DNA from: an uncultured Clostridia bacterium
GTDB taxonomy: Bacteria > Bacillota > Clostridia > Oscillospirales > Acutalibacteraceae
NCBI GenBank assembly: GCA_937880805.1
Contig: CALGRR010000086.1
Location: forward strand, 1-6,107
Length of the DNA stretch: 6,107 nucleotides
Direction of reading: 5' to 3'
The translations under genes and the position numbers were made by a program. This document shows positions 1-5,522 of the stretch, in pieces. Each line of letters begins with the position of its first letter. Position 1 is the stretch's first letter. The notes beneath the pieces were generated by a model that saw only the letters and a list, made by a program, of their open reading frames with translations, searched no databases and was not told the origin of the DNA.

Positions 1-43
1 AAAATTTTTATAAATAAATGCAGTTTTTTTAACAATATATATG

Positions 44-72
44 TCATATTGCTCTTTTGAACCGAATATATT
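44..72 (+). promoter_or_regulatory. Putative sigma-E-type promoter of the sipL-like gene
   Basis: A -35-like TCATATT (44-50) is followed after 14 nt by a -10-like AATATATT (65-72). The sigma-E consensus of Bacillus/Clostridium is roughly kmATATT, then 13-15 nt, then CATACAnT. The -35 fits well; the -10 matches about six of eight positions and lacks both consensus C bases. The position, about 50 nt upstream of the gene, is right, and sipL of Clostridioides difficile is known to be a sigma-E-dependent mother-cell gene. The region is AT-rich, so a chance match is possible. Confidence 0.5.
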
Positions 73-109
73 GAGTTGAAAAGAAAAAAACCGATACGAT
101 TCGGCAGTT

Positions 110-115
110 AAGGAG
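110..115 (+). promoter_or_regulatory. Ribosome binding site that fixes the sipL-like start
   Basis: AAGGAG lies 8 nt before the ATG at 124. The in-frame GTG at 115 overlaps this Shine-Dalgarno sequence and has nothing suitable upstream, so it is not the start although it gives a longest frame three codons longer. Confidence 0.8.
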
Positions 116-123
116 TGCAAAAT

Positions 124-1656
124 ATGAATTTTAAAACAGACAGAAAAATACTCGGTATTTGCGAGAATGCATTTGAAACAACCGCAGAGCTTTCTCTTGA
201 AGCGGATCTGAATCTTCCGGATTACTGCCCTGAAATCCAGCGGATTCTGAAATGCTGCGTAACTCCTCATATTAACTCTGTTCAGAATGCTTCGGGCAGA
301 GTAACAGTTCAGGGGAATGCGGAGATTAAGCTTATCTATGTTGGAGATAACGGAAAGATTGCTGCTTTTGAACAGAATTATCCGATACAGAAATTCTGCG
401 AAAACAATAATCTTACCTCCGATTGTGCCGTATCTGCAAAAATTAATGTTAATTATGTCAACTGCCGTGCCGTTAATTCAAGGCGTGTTGATGTGAGAAC
501 TATGCTGACATTTGTTTTCGGTGCAAAGAAAAAGAGAGAAGAAAATGTTCTTTGCTGTGCTGAAGGTGCGGGCGTTCAGACTGTTGAAGAAAATTGCAAT
601 TTTGCATCGTTGACAGGAGTTTGCGAAAAAATGTTTTCGCTCAGTGAGGTTATTGAAATTGAAAAAGACAGAAATCCCGTTTTGCAGATACTCAACGTTT
701 CATCATCTGCCGTTGCAACCGAAATCAAGGTTATTAATAATAAAGCCTTGGTGAGAGGGGAGTGTGCGGTGAAAATTTACTATATATCCGAAAACGATAA
801 TGCAGTTGAAAACATTGAGCATTCAATGCCGATCAGTCAGATTATCGAAATGGATGGTATTGACGAAAATTCTTTCACGGCTCTCAAGCTCTCTGTTTGT
901 TCTTCCCAGGCATTAACAAAGGTTGATTCCTCGGGCGATATGAAGCTGATTGATATTTCGGTTAATATCAGTGCAAATATGACCGCCTTTGAAGAGCAGA
1001 AGATTTCATTTATAAAAGATGCATATTCAACCGATTATGAAATGCAGTCTGTAACAAAGAGCTTTGAGCTGCTGAGCAAAAACGATTCTTTTAACACATC
1101 ATTTACAAATAAGGTTGTTCTTGAAAGCATCGGAGTGAGCGTTGACTGCGTTTTGTGCGTATGGTGCTCCGATTTGAAATATGCGTTCTCAACCAAAGAT
1201 AAAAAGTGTTTGCTTGGCGGAACCTACGCGGCAAATGTCATATATAAAGATGCCGAAGGAAAAATTGATATAATTCAGAAAACCGTTGATTTTGAATACT
1301 TATTAAAAACAGCAGAAGAAGCCGAAAGAAATGTTTGCTTCGGTGATGTAACAATAAGCGGCTGTGCCTGCAATGTGGCGGCAGACAGCAGACTTGATTT
1401 TAAAACAGAGATCAGCATTTCGGGAATTGTTTTATCAAGCTCAATAATAAGATATATCAGCAATATTGATATAAACGAAGCATCACCGAAAAAGTGCGAT
1501 AATTCCGCACTCACGGTCTATTTCAGCGAAAAAGGAGAAAAGCTCTGGGATATTGCAAGAAGATATAACACAACCGTTCAGGCAATAGCAAGCGAAAATG
1601 ATATAAATGAAGATCATATAAACGAAGAAAGAATGATTCTGATTCCCAAGGTTTAA
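124..1656 (+). CDS. sipL: SipL-like spore coat/cortex morphogenesis protein: SPOCS (DUF3794) domains with C-terminal LysM
   Basis: 510 residues from ATG 124. The N-terminal part carries the SPOCS/DUF3794 signature (LPDYCPEIQRIL at 31-42, then GRVTVQGNAEIKLIYV at 58-73). A second similar unit lies around 185-290 (RGECAVKIYYISE near 211-223) and a third, more diverged, around 330-440 (GGTYAANVIYKDAEGK near 365-380). Residues about 464-508 form one LysM domain (EKLWDIARRYNT, then a hydrophobic ILIPKV end). There is no signal peptide or membrane segment, consistent with a mother-cell cytoplasmic protein acting at the forespore surface. In C. difficile, SipL binds the coat ATPase SpoIVA through its LysM domain and is needed for coat localisation; the same role is inferred here from architecture. 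It is unusually rich in cysteine (21 by count), including a C-x2-C-x2-C at 342-348. It is transcribed from a putative sigma-E-type promoter, and a thioredoxin follows 78 nt downstream. The domain assignment is confident; the sipL orthology is inferred. Confidence 0.88.
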   Translation: MNFKTDRKILGICENAFETTAELSLEADLNLPDYCPEIQRILKCCVTPHINSVQNASGRVTVQGNAEIKLIYVGDNGKIAAFEQNYPIQKFCENNNLTSDCAVSAKINVNYVNCRAVNSRRVDVRTMLTFVFGAKKKREENVLCCAEGAGVQTVEENCNFASLTGVCEKMFSLSEVIEIEKDRNPVLQILNVSSSAVATEIKVINNKALVRGECAVKIYYISENDNAVENIEHSMPISQIIEMDGIDENSFTALKLSVCSSQALTKVDSSGDMKLIDISVNISANMTAFEEQKISFIKDAYSTDYEMQSVTKSFELLSKNDSFNTSFTNKVVLESIGVSVDCVLCVWCSDLKYAFSTKDKKCLLGGTYAANVIYKDAEGKIDIIQKTVDFEYLLKTAEEAERNVCFGDVTISGCACNVAADSRLDFKTEISISGIVLSSSIIRYISNIDINEASPKKCDNSALTVYFSEKGEKLWDIARRYNTTVQAIASENDINEDHINEERMILIPKV

Positions 1657-1665
1657 GAAAAATTT

Positions 1666-1690
1666 ACCGTTTGTATTATCCACGGTTTTT
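1666..1690 (+). terminator. Weak stem-loop with short T-run after the sipL-like gene
   Basis: ACCGT (1666-1670) can pair with ACGGT (1682-1686) across an 11-nt loop, followed by a T-run to 1690. A 5-bp stem with a long loop is weak, so it may be at most a partial terminator or chance. It is the only structure between sipL and the thioredoxin gene, so whether the two are co-transcribed stays open. Confidence 0.22.
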
Positions 1691-1734
1691 AAGGAAACAT
1701 AATATTGTTGAATTAAAACTGAAAGGTGATATAA

Positions 1735-2046
1735 ATGAAAGTTTTTGATGTTACGGGCGACAGCTACACAAAAGAAATTGAAAAATATAAGGGAACTGTT
1801 TTAATAGATTTTTTTGCCGATTGGTGCACACCCTGCAAAATGCTTTCGCCGATTATTGAGGATGTGGCCAAAGGAGCAAAGAAAAAGGTTAAGGTTTGCA
1901 AGATTAATGTTGAAACAGAAAAGGAGCTTGCAAAAAAATTCGGCATTATGAGTATTCCCACTCTCGTTGTTGTTAAAAACGGCGAGATAAAAAACCGCAG
2001 TATCGGCGTTACCGGCAAGCAGGCTATTATGGATATGCTGGAGTAA
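1735..2046 (+). CDS. trxA: Thioredoxin (WCTPC active site)
   Basis: 103 residues, the normal length of a single-domain thioredoxin, with no signal peptide, so a cytoplasmic dithiol-disulfide reductase. The active site is W30-C31-T32-P33-C34-K35 within the typical FFADWCTPCKMLSPII context. Asp25 matches the buried acid of thioredoxins, and the cis-proline is in SIPT (Pro75). The usual motif is WCGPC; Thr in place of Gly is a variant that could shift redox potential or partner choice. There is an extra cysteine at position 55. The start is supported by GAAAGGTG at 1721-1728. It lies 78 nt after the sipL-like gene on the same strand with no clear promoter of its own, and ends just before a strong terminator. 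It may be a general thioredoxin or one dedicated to a particular partner; a thioredoxin reductase gene is not adjacent in this window. The gene symbol is by family only. Confidence 0.93.
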   Translation: MKVFDVTGDSYTKEIEKYKGTVLIDFFADWCTPCKMLSPIIEDVAKGAKKKVKVCKINVETEKELAKKFGIMSIPTLVVVKNGEIKNRSIGVTGKQAIMDMLE

Positions 2047-2073
2047 ACAGATAATCTCCGATGAATAAAAATG

Positions 2074-2104
2074 ACCGTGCAGAGAATGACTCTGCACGGT
2101 TTTT
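2074..2104. terminator. Bidirectional rho-independent terminator between convergent units
   Basis: An 11-bp perfect stem (2074-2084 pairing with 2090-2100, ACCGTGCAGAG against CTCTGCACGGT) has a 5-nt AATGA loop and a T-run at 2100-2104. On the opposite strand the stem is followed, after 2 nt, by a T-run (the A-run at 2067-2071). It sits between the end of the thioredoxin gene (2046) and the end of the leftward operon (2118), so it probably stops transcription from both sides. Confidence 0.93.
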
Positions 2105-2117
2105 GTCGTTAAACACT

Positions 2118-2558
2118 CTATAATATCTTTTTCAGATTCTTTTGTAATTTTGTTACTTCATATCCTTGTGATTCATAAAACTTATGAGCATTTATACGCT
2201 CTGCACCTGAGCAAAGTCTGATTCCGACTGCACCGTTTTCTTTTGCCCAGATTTCAGCTTGTTTCAGCAAAGCCGAACCGATGCCGTTTCGTTTGTAATC
2301 GTTATCAACAGCCAACCCCAAACAGTTTTTGAAATTATCAGCATAGATTACATCGTAATTTACAAGATGAATGTATCCGACAACTTTGTTTTCGGTTTCA
2401 GCCACAAAGATAACTTGTGTTTCATCATTCAATACAGTCTCGATTTTACGTTTTTGTTTTTCAAAATCGTATTCATAACCAAGGCTTGTTTTGTTGATAT
2501 AGTAAATATCTTCCGCATCGGAGATTACAGCTTTTCTGACAATAAAATTTATACTCAT
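2118..2558 (-). CDS. GNAT family N-acetyltransferase (copy A2 of a duplicated pair)
   Basis: 146 residues, a single GNAT fold that transfers acetyl from acetyl-CoA to an amine on an unknown substrate. The acetyl-CoA pyrophosphate-binding motif A is at 79-98 (CLGLAV, then YKRNGIGSALL at 88-98), with Lys89 in the usual Q/R position. Motif B ends in AHKFYESQGYEV (124-135), whose Tyr128 is where many GNATs place the general acid. The start is fixed by a perfect AGGAGG (2567-2572) 8 nt before the ATG. It is the last gene of the leftward operon, 39 nt after the previous gene, and ends just before the shared terminator. It matches the gene at 4710-5156 with only 18 differences over 142 aligned residues by eye, including an identical block at residues 57-98. 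The family is certain; the substrate is unknown. Confidence 0.92.
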   Translation of the reverse strand: MSINFIVRKAVISDAEDIYYINKTSLGYEYDFEKQKRKIETVLNDETQVIFVAETENKVVGYIHLVNYDVIYADNFKNCLGLAVDNDYKRNGIGSALLKQAEIWAKENGAVGIRLCSGAERINAHKFYESQGYEVTKLQKNLKKIL

Positions 2559-2597
2559 TTAATCATCCTCCTAAACCGGATTTTGTTAGTCTTAACC

Positions 2598-3053
2598 TTA
2601 TATTTCTTTTTGAAAAGTGTACCCAACTCTTTCTTTACCGTCTGCGGTAGTACAAGGTCCTATTTCTGTTACTGAATAACCTGATGATAAATAAAGTGTA
2701 CGGGCAGCAATGTTATCTTCTGTTGTATGAATACCGATTTTTTTATAATCTTTTTCTTTTGCTATATCTTCAACCACAGACAAAATGTATCTACCAACAC
2801 CTTTATTTTGATAAATCGGTTTTACTTGAAGCATACCTATCCATAATTCTTCAGCTTCAACATCTATTCTGAACCAAGCAACAGGATTATTTGAACTGAC
2901 AACATAGTATGTGCAATTCTTATCCGAAAGCAGTTCCTTCCAAGCGTTGTGATTTCTGCAGACACCGTGAAGTATGTTTATATTTTCGTTATATGTTTCA
3001 TTAATAAAAGCAATATCTTTTTCTGTTGCAACGGAATATATCAGTTTATCCAT
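2598..3053 (-). CDS. GNAT family N-acetyltransferase (D)
   Basis: 151 residues forming one GNAT domain. Motif A is LWIGMLQVKPIYQNKGVGRYIL (70-91), with the Q-x-x-G-x-G loop at 82-87 that grips the CoA pyrophosphate. Motif B is N114-x2-A117 followed by LYLSSGY (120-126), where Tyr121 may be the general acid. The N-terminal half (FINETYNENINILHG, 17-30) should shape the acceptor pocket and gives no substrate clue. The start is supported by GGAGG (3061-3065) 7 nt before the ATG. It follows the HD-hydrolase gene by 18 nt. It is not closely similar to the other GNATs here, so it is not a product of the same local duplication. Confidence 0.9.
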   Translation of the reverse strand: MDKLIYSVATEKDIAFINETYNENINILHGVCRNHNAWKELLSDKNCTYYVVSSNNPVAWFRIDVEAEELWIGMLQVKPIYQNKGVGRYILSVVEDIAKEKDYKKIGIHTTEDNIAARTLYLSSGYSVTEIGPCTTADGKERVGYTFQKEI

Positions 3054-3071
3054 TCATAAACCTCCGTAAAA

Positions 3072-3644
3072 CTACATCTTCTTCAAATCCTCATAAGCCT
3101 CAATCAGCCATTGATGAGGCATTACCAACAAGTTGTTATCAAATTGATATTTGATATAAAGGTAACAAGCTTCATCCAATGATTCTGCTGTTGCACTTTT
3201 TAATAAACCATCGCATGAAGGTATGCCTTTCTGATCCCAAGATATTTTATCTGCAATAAATATAACCTTATCATACACACTCGCATTTTCCCTTAAAGTT
3301 GTGTGACACTCAATCGCATTCAGAATATCCGAATCGATAATATCAAAATCTTCTTGTGCAATTATTTTTGAAACTCTTTGATGCAACAGAGCGTGATACT
3401 TTTCTTCTGCAGGGTCTATTTCCAAACCATGCATTATTGCAAAGTCATACATTTCTTGCGGTGTCATTATTCCGCTGATATCGTGAAGTAATGCGGCAAC
3501 CTTTATCTTATCAACATCAAGATTATATGCTTTTGCCAACTCAACAGCTATGCTTGCTACATCTTCCACATGATTTAATACATCAGCTTTATTGTTATTC
3601 AGATATTTGTTTTTAACTAAATCAATTAAAGCATACTTATTCAT
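3072..3644 (-). CDS. HD-domain phosphohydrolase, YqeK-type (symmetrical Ap4A hydrolase-like)
   Basis: 190 residues with an HD metal-dependent phosphohydrolase fold in the order expected for YqeK: His25 (LNHVEDVA), the HD pair His54-Asp55 (AALLHDI), the LLHQRV histidine (His88), His114 in AIECHTT and Asp132 in VIFIADKI. YqeK enzymes are known to split diadenosine tetraphosphate symmetrically into two ADP. The lysine or similar polar residue that often follows HDIx in YqeK is a glycine here (HDISG), and YqeK usually sits beside nadD and rsfS rather than in such an operon, so this is probably a paralogue or diverged relative whose nucleotide may differ. An AAAGGTGA ribosome binding site lies about 7 nt before the ATG. 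Gaps are 18 nt on both sides. The fold is confident; the Ap4A activity is inferred from family resemblance. Confidence 0.82.
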   Translation of the reverse strand: MNKYALIDLVKNKYLNNNKADVLNHVEDVASIAVELAKAYNLDVDKIKVAALLHDISGIMTPQEMYDFAIMHGLEIDPAEEKYHALLHQRVSKIIAQEDFDIIDSDILNAIECHTTLRENASVYDKVIFIADKISWDQKGIPSCDGLLKSATAESLDEACYLYIKYQFDNNLLVMPHQWLIEAYEDLKKM

Positions 3645-3662
3645 TAAATATCACCTTTGAAA

Positions 3663-4214
3663 TCAGCGTTCCGATTTTAACAATGCATAATAACAAGCAT
3701 CGCAAATGCCCTGATTATTCCAATCGGAACTGCGTAAAGTTCCCTCATATTTCATTCCGCATTTCTGCATCACTTTACCTGAATATGGATTTCTCGGATC
3801 GTGTCTTGCTTCAATGCGGTTTACATCTACTACATCAAACAAGAAATCCATAACCGCCTTAAGTGCCTCTGACATTATTCCTTGATGCCACCATGCTCTG
3901 CCAAGACAATAGCTGATTTGCATTGATGAAACCTCTTCGTTCATAAAACCTACAGCGATAGCACCAATCGGTTCGTCGCCGTTCTCTTTCAAAACAATAC
4001 CCCAATGATAATATTTTTCGTCAGAATATTGCTTTACCCAATCATTTATAATAGTTTGACTTTCTTCTTGATTTGAATGCGTTTTCCACATTAAAAACTT
4101 CGTTACCTCTGAATCAGAAGCCCAATTCTTATACATTGCAGGAGCATCTTCGCTCACATATCTTCGCAAAATTAATCTGTCTGTTTCTAACCTTTGTGTT
4201 CCACAATGTTTCAT
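3663..4214 (-). CDS. GNAT N-acetyltransferase of the RimJ/RimL type (C)
   Basis: 183 residues, longer than the other GNATs here and typical of the RimJ/RimL class (Acetyltransf_3). The characteristic N-terminus is RLETDRLILRRY (8-19). The acetyl-CoA region is YCLGRAWWHQGIMSEALKA (102-120), followed by VNRIEARHDPRNPYSGKVMQ (131-150) and KCGMKYEGTLR (151-161), all standard elements of the class. Known members acetylate ribosomal protein N-termini, amino-sugar or aminoacyl compounds, and some give resistance to aminoacyl-nucleotide antibiotics; nothing in the sequence says which applies. The start is chosen because the family motif begins a few residues later. The ribosome binding site is weak (GGAA about 13 nt upstream), so translation may depend partly on coupling to the gene ending 20 nt before. 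Confidence 0.9.
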   Translation of the reverse strand: MKHCGTQRLETDRLILRRYVSEDAPAMYKNWASDSEVTKFLMWKTHSNQEESQTIINDWVKQYSDEKYYHWGIVLKENGDEPIGAIAVGFMNEEVSSMQISYCLGRAWWHQGIMSEALKAVMDFLFDVVDVNRIEARHDPRNPYSGKVMQKCGMKYEGTLRSSDWNNQGICDACYYALLKSER

Positions 4215-4234
4215 AGTTTCTGTTCCATTTCAAA

Positions 4235-4687
4235 TTATAATATCTTTGTTTTTAGCACTAAATTGGATGCATCTTTGTAGCCGAGTTTTCCGTAAAAATG
4301 GTTATGCAAATCATCATTTACTGCCTGTAATTGAATGAGCATAGCACCTTCATTTTTTACACAAGATTCCAATTCTTTCATAAATCTTGAACCGTAACCT
4401 TTATTTTGTAACTGTGTTGTAACAACAATTTCAACCAAGTCATAAGCAAAACAATCATCATATTGCTCAAAATAACCAATCGCAAATGCAACAATATCAT
4501 TCTTGTTTTCCCAAACTAAACAGTACGCATCCTCACGACTCCATACCTGATGAATGCGTTTATATGTAGTTTCCGTTGTCCATTCAGCATCTTCATTATT
4601 ATTGTAGTATTCAATATAAAGCGGAACAACTTTTCCAATATCTTCCTCATTCATTTTTCTAAATTCTGTTTTTATTTTTCCAAACAT
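4235..4687 (-). CDS. GNAT family N-acetyltransferase (B)
   Basis: 150 residues, a single GNAT domain. The motif A strand and loop are YDLVEIVVTTQLQNKGYGSRFM (82-103), with the Q-x-x-G-x-G loop at 94-99. Motif B is represented by LHNHFYGKLGYKDA (127-140), where His/Tyr residues near 130-132 are candidate acid/base groups. The sequence between residues 25 and 60 is acidic and aromatic (NNEDAEW, YCLVWENKND) and probably forms the acceptor side. The start has AGGAG at 4696-4700, 8 nt before the ATG. It is 22 nt after GNAT-A1 and 20 nt before the RimJ/RimL-type gene, inside the leftward operon. The substrate is unknown. Confidence 0.9.
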   Translation of the reverse strand: MFGKIKTEFRKMNEEDIGKVVPLYIEYYNNNEDAEWTTETTYKRIHQVWSREDAYCLVWENKNDIVAFAIGYFEQYDDCFAYDLVEIVVTTQLQNKGYGSRFMKELESCVKNEGAMLIQLQAVNDDLHNHFYGKLGYKDASNLVLKTKIL

Positions 4688-4709
4688 TTTATTTACTCCT
4701 GGGTTTTAA

Positions 4710-5156
4710 CTACCTCGTAAAAATCTTTTTTATATTCTTTTGTAATTTTGTTACTTCATAACCTTGTGATTGATAAAACTGATGAGCTTTTTCTCGTTCA
4801 ACCCCTGAACAAAGGCGAATTCCGACAGCACCATTTTCTTTTGCCCAGATTTCAGCCTGATTCAGCAAAGCGGATCCGATACCATTTCTTTTATAATCAT
4901 TATCAACCGCTAACCCCAAACAGTTTTTGAAATTATCAGCATAAATAACATCGTAGTTTACAAGATGAATATAGCCAACAACCTTGTTATTGGTTTCAGC
5001 TACAAAAATCACTTGTGTGCTGTCATTTAACACAGCTTGGATTTTAGCTTTTTGTTTCTCCAAATCATAATCATAGCCAAGGCTCGTTTTGTTGATATAA
5101 TAAATATCTTTTGCATCAGAGATTATGGCTTGTCTCACAATAAAACTTTTATTCAA
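4710..5156 (-). CDS. GNAT family N-acetyltransferase (copy A1 of a duplicated pair), probable TTG start
   Basis: 148 residues if it starts at TTG 5156. It has the same acetyl-CoA motif (YKRNGIGSALL) and the same motif B (AHQFYQSQGYEV) as the copy at 2118-2558. The longest frame begins at TTG 5162, but that codon leaves only 3 nt after the best Shine-Dalgarno-like GGTGG (5166-5170). TTG 5156 leaves 9 nt and puts the same number of residues before FIVR as the paralogue has (MNKS against MSIN), so it is preferred. Either start is a weak non-ATG one, unlike its neighbours, so expression may be low or coupled to the upstream gene, which ends 18 nt before. The central 42 residues match the other copy exactly, although the DNA there carries several synonymous changes. 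The reaction class is certain; the substrate is unknown. Confidence 0.9.
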   Translation of the reverse strand: MNKSFIVRQAIISDAKDIYYINKTSLGYDYDLEKQKAKIQAVLNDSTQVIFVAETNNKVVGYIHLVNYDVIYADNFKNCLGLAVDNDYKRNGIGSALLNQAEIWAKENGAVGIRLCSGVEREKAHQFYQSQGYEVTKLQKNIKKIFTR

Positions 5157-5165
5157 CTTCAAGCA

Positions 5166-5170
5166 CCACC
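5166..5170 (-). promoter_or_regulatory. Weak ribosome binding site before the TTG-started GNAT
   Basis: GGTGG on the minus strand lies 9 nt before TTG 5156 and 3 nt before TTG 5162, favouring the former. The same bases form part of a short ATG-started frame (5149-5172, seven codons plus stop) in another reading frame, which could compete with initiation. Confidence 0.4.
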
Positions 5171-5174
5171 ATTT

Positions 5175-5522
5175 TTATCTATGAATTAAAATACCTTTCA
5201 TAAACTGTGTTTCATTATGTGTTTCGTATACTATCCTTTTTTCTTCATCTGTGCATCCAATCAATATTTTAATTTCCGAATCCTTCTTCATCAAATCAAC
5301 AATGCACATTATTGCATCAACCTTTTTCTCACCACTACCTACCCACACATCTATTCCTGCACCATCCATAGAAGTTGTATCTTTCAAATACCCATAATCA
5401 ACTCGATAGATGAAATCAGGATACTTTGGGTGTGCTGTTCCTTTTGGTCTGTCGATTACAATTTCTGAATTACTCACCAATTCGTCTAATGCGTTCCAAA
5501 AACCCATATTATTTTTACTCAT
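5175..5522 (-). CDS. Small family-I inorganic pyrophosphatase-like protein
   Basis: 115 residues, against roughly 170-180 for a bacterial family-I pyrophosphatase. Recognisable parts are DRPKGTAHPKYP (24-35) and YRVDYGYLKDTTSMDGAGIDVWV (39-61), which aligns with the YPxNYGY...DGDPxDVxV core of soluble pyrophosphatases. Against the E. coli enzyme, Asp65 and Asp70 match Asp53 and Asp58, but Asp67, the water-activating residue, is Ala55. The later Asp97/Asp102/Lys104 cluster is represented only loosely by DSEIK (81-85). The C-terminal helix with the Tyr-Lys phosphate ligands is absent or replaced. Activity on pyrophosphate is therefore doubtful; it may bind or hydrolyse another phosphate compound or be non-catalytic. 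Its ATG shares one base with the stop of the Nudix gene (TAATG), so the two are probably translationally coupled. Small proteins of this kind are commonly labelled inorganic pyrophosphatase in Clostridia by homology only. Confidence 0.75.
   Translation of the reverse strand: MSKNNMGFWNALDELVSNSEIVIDRPKGTAHPKYPDFIYRVDYGYLKDTTSMDGAGIDVWVGSGEKKVDAIMCIVDLMKKDSEIKILIGCTDEEKRIVYETHNETQFMKGILIHR

Noticed and set aside
91..104. Small inverted repeat CCGA-N6-TCGG in the sipL leader
   Set aside because: A 4-bp stem is too short to support an operator or riboswitch call.
115..123. GTG 115 as start of the sipL-like gene
   Set aside because: It overlaps the AAGGAG ribosome binding site that serves ATG 124.
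1801..2097. A 98-codon open frame on the - strand over the thioredoxin gene
   Set aside because: It is antisense to a certain thioredoxin gene, begins inside the terminator stem-loop and has no recognisable domain.
2259..2675. A 138-codon open frame on the + strand
   Set aside because: It lies antisense across two clear GNAT genes, is rich in Phe/Ile as expected of an antisense shadow, and has no family motif.
2119..4247. Shared 12-nt tail (tataatatcttt) at the 3' ends of the genes at 2118 and 4235
   Set aside because: It is AT-rich and encodes a common Lys-Ile-Leu ending; too short to show recombination between the genes.
2118..5156. GNAT toxin-antitoxin modules (AtaT/TacT type)
   Set aside because: No ribbon-helix-helix or other small antitoxin gene precedes any of the GNATs; their neighbours are enzymes.
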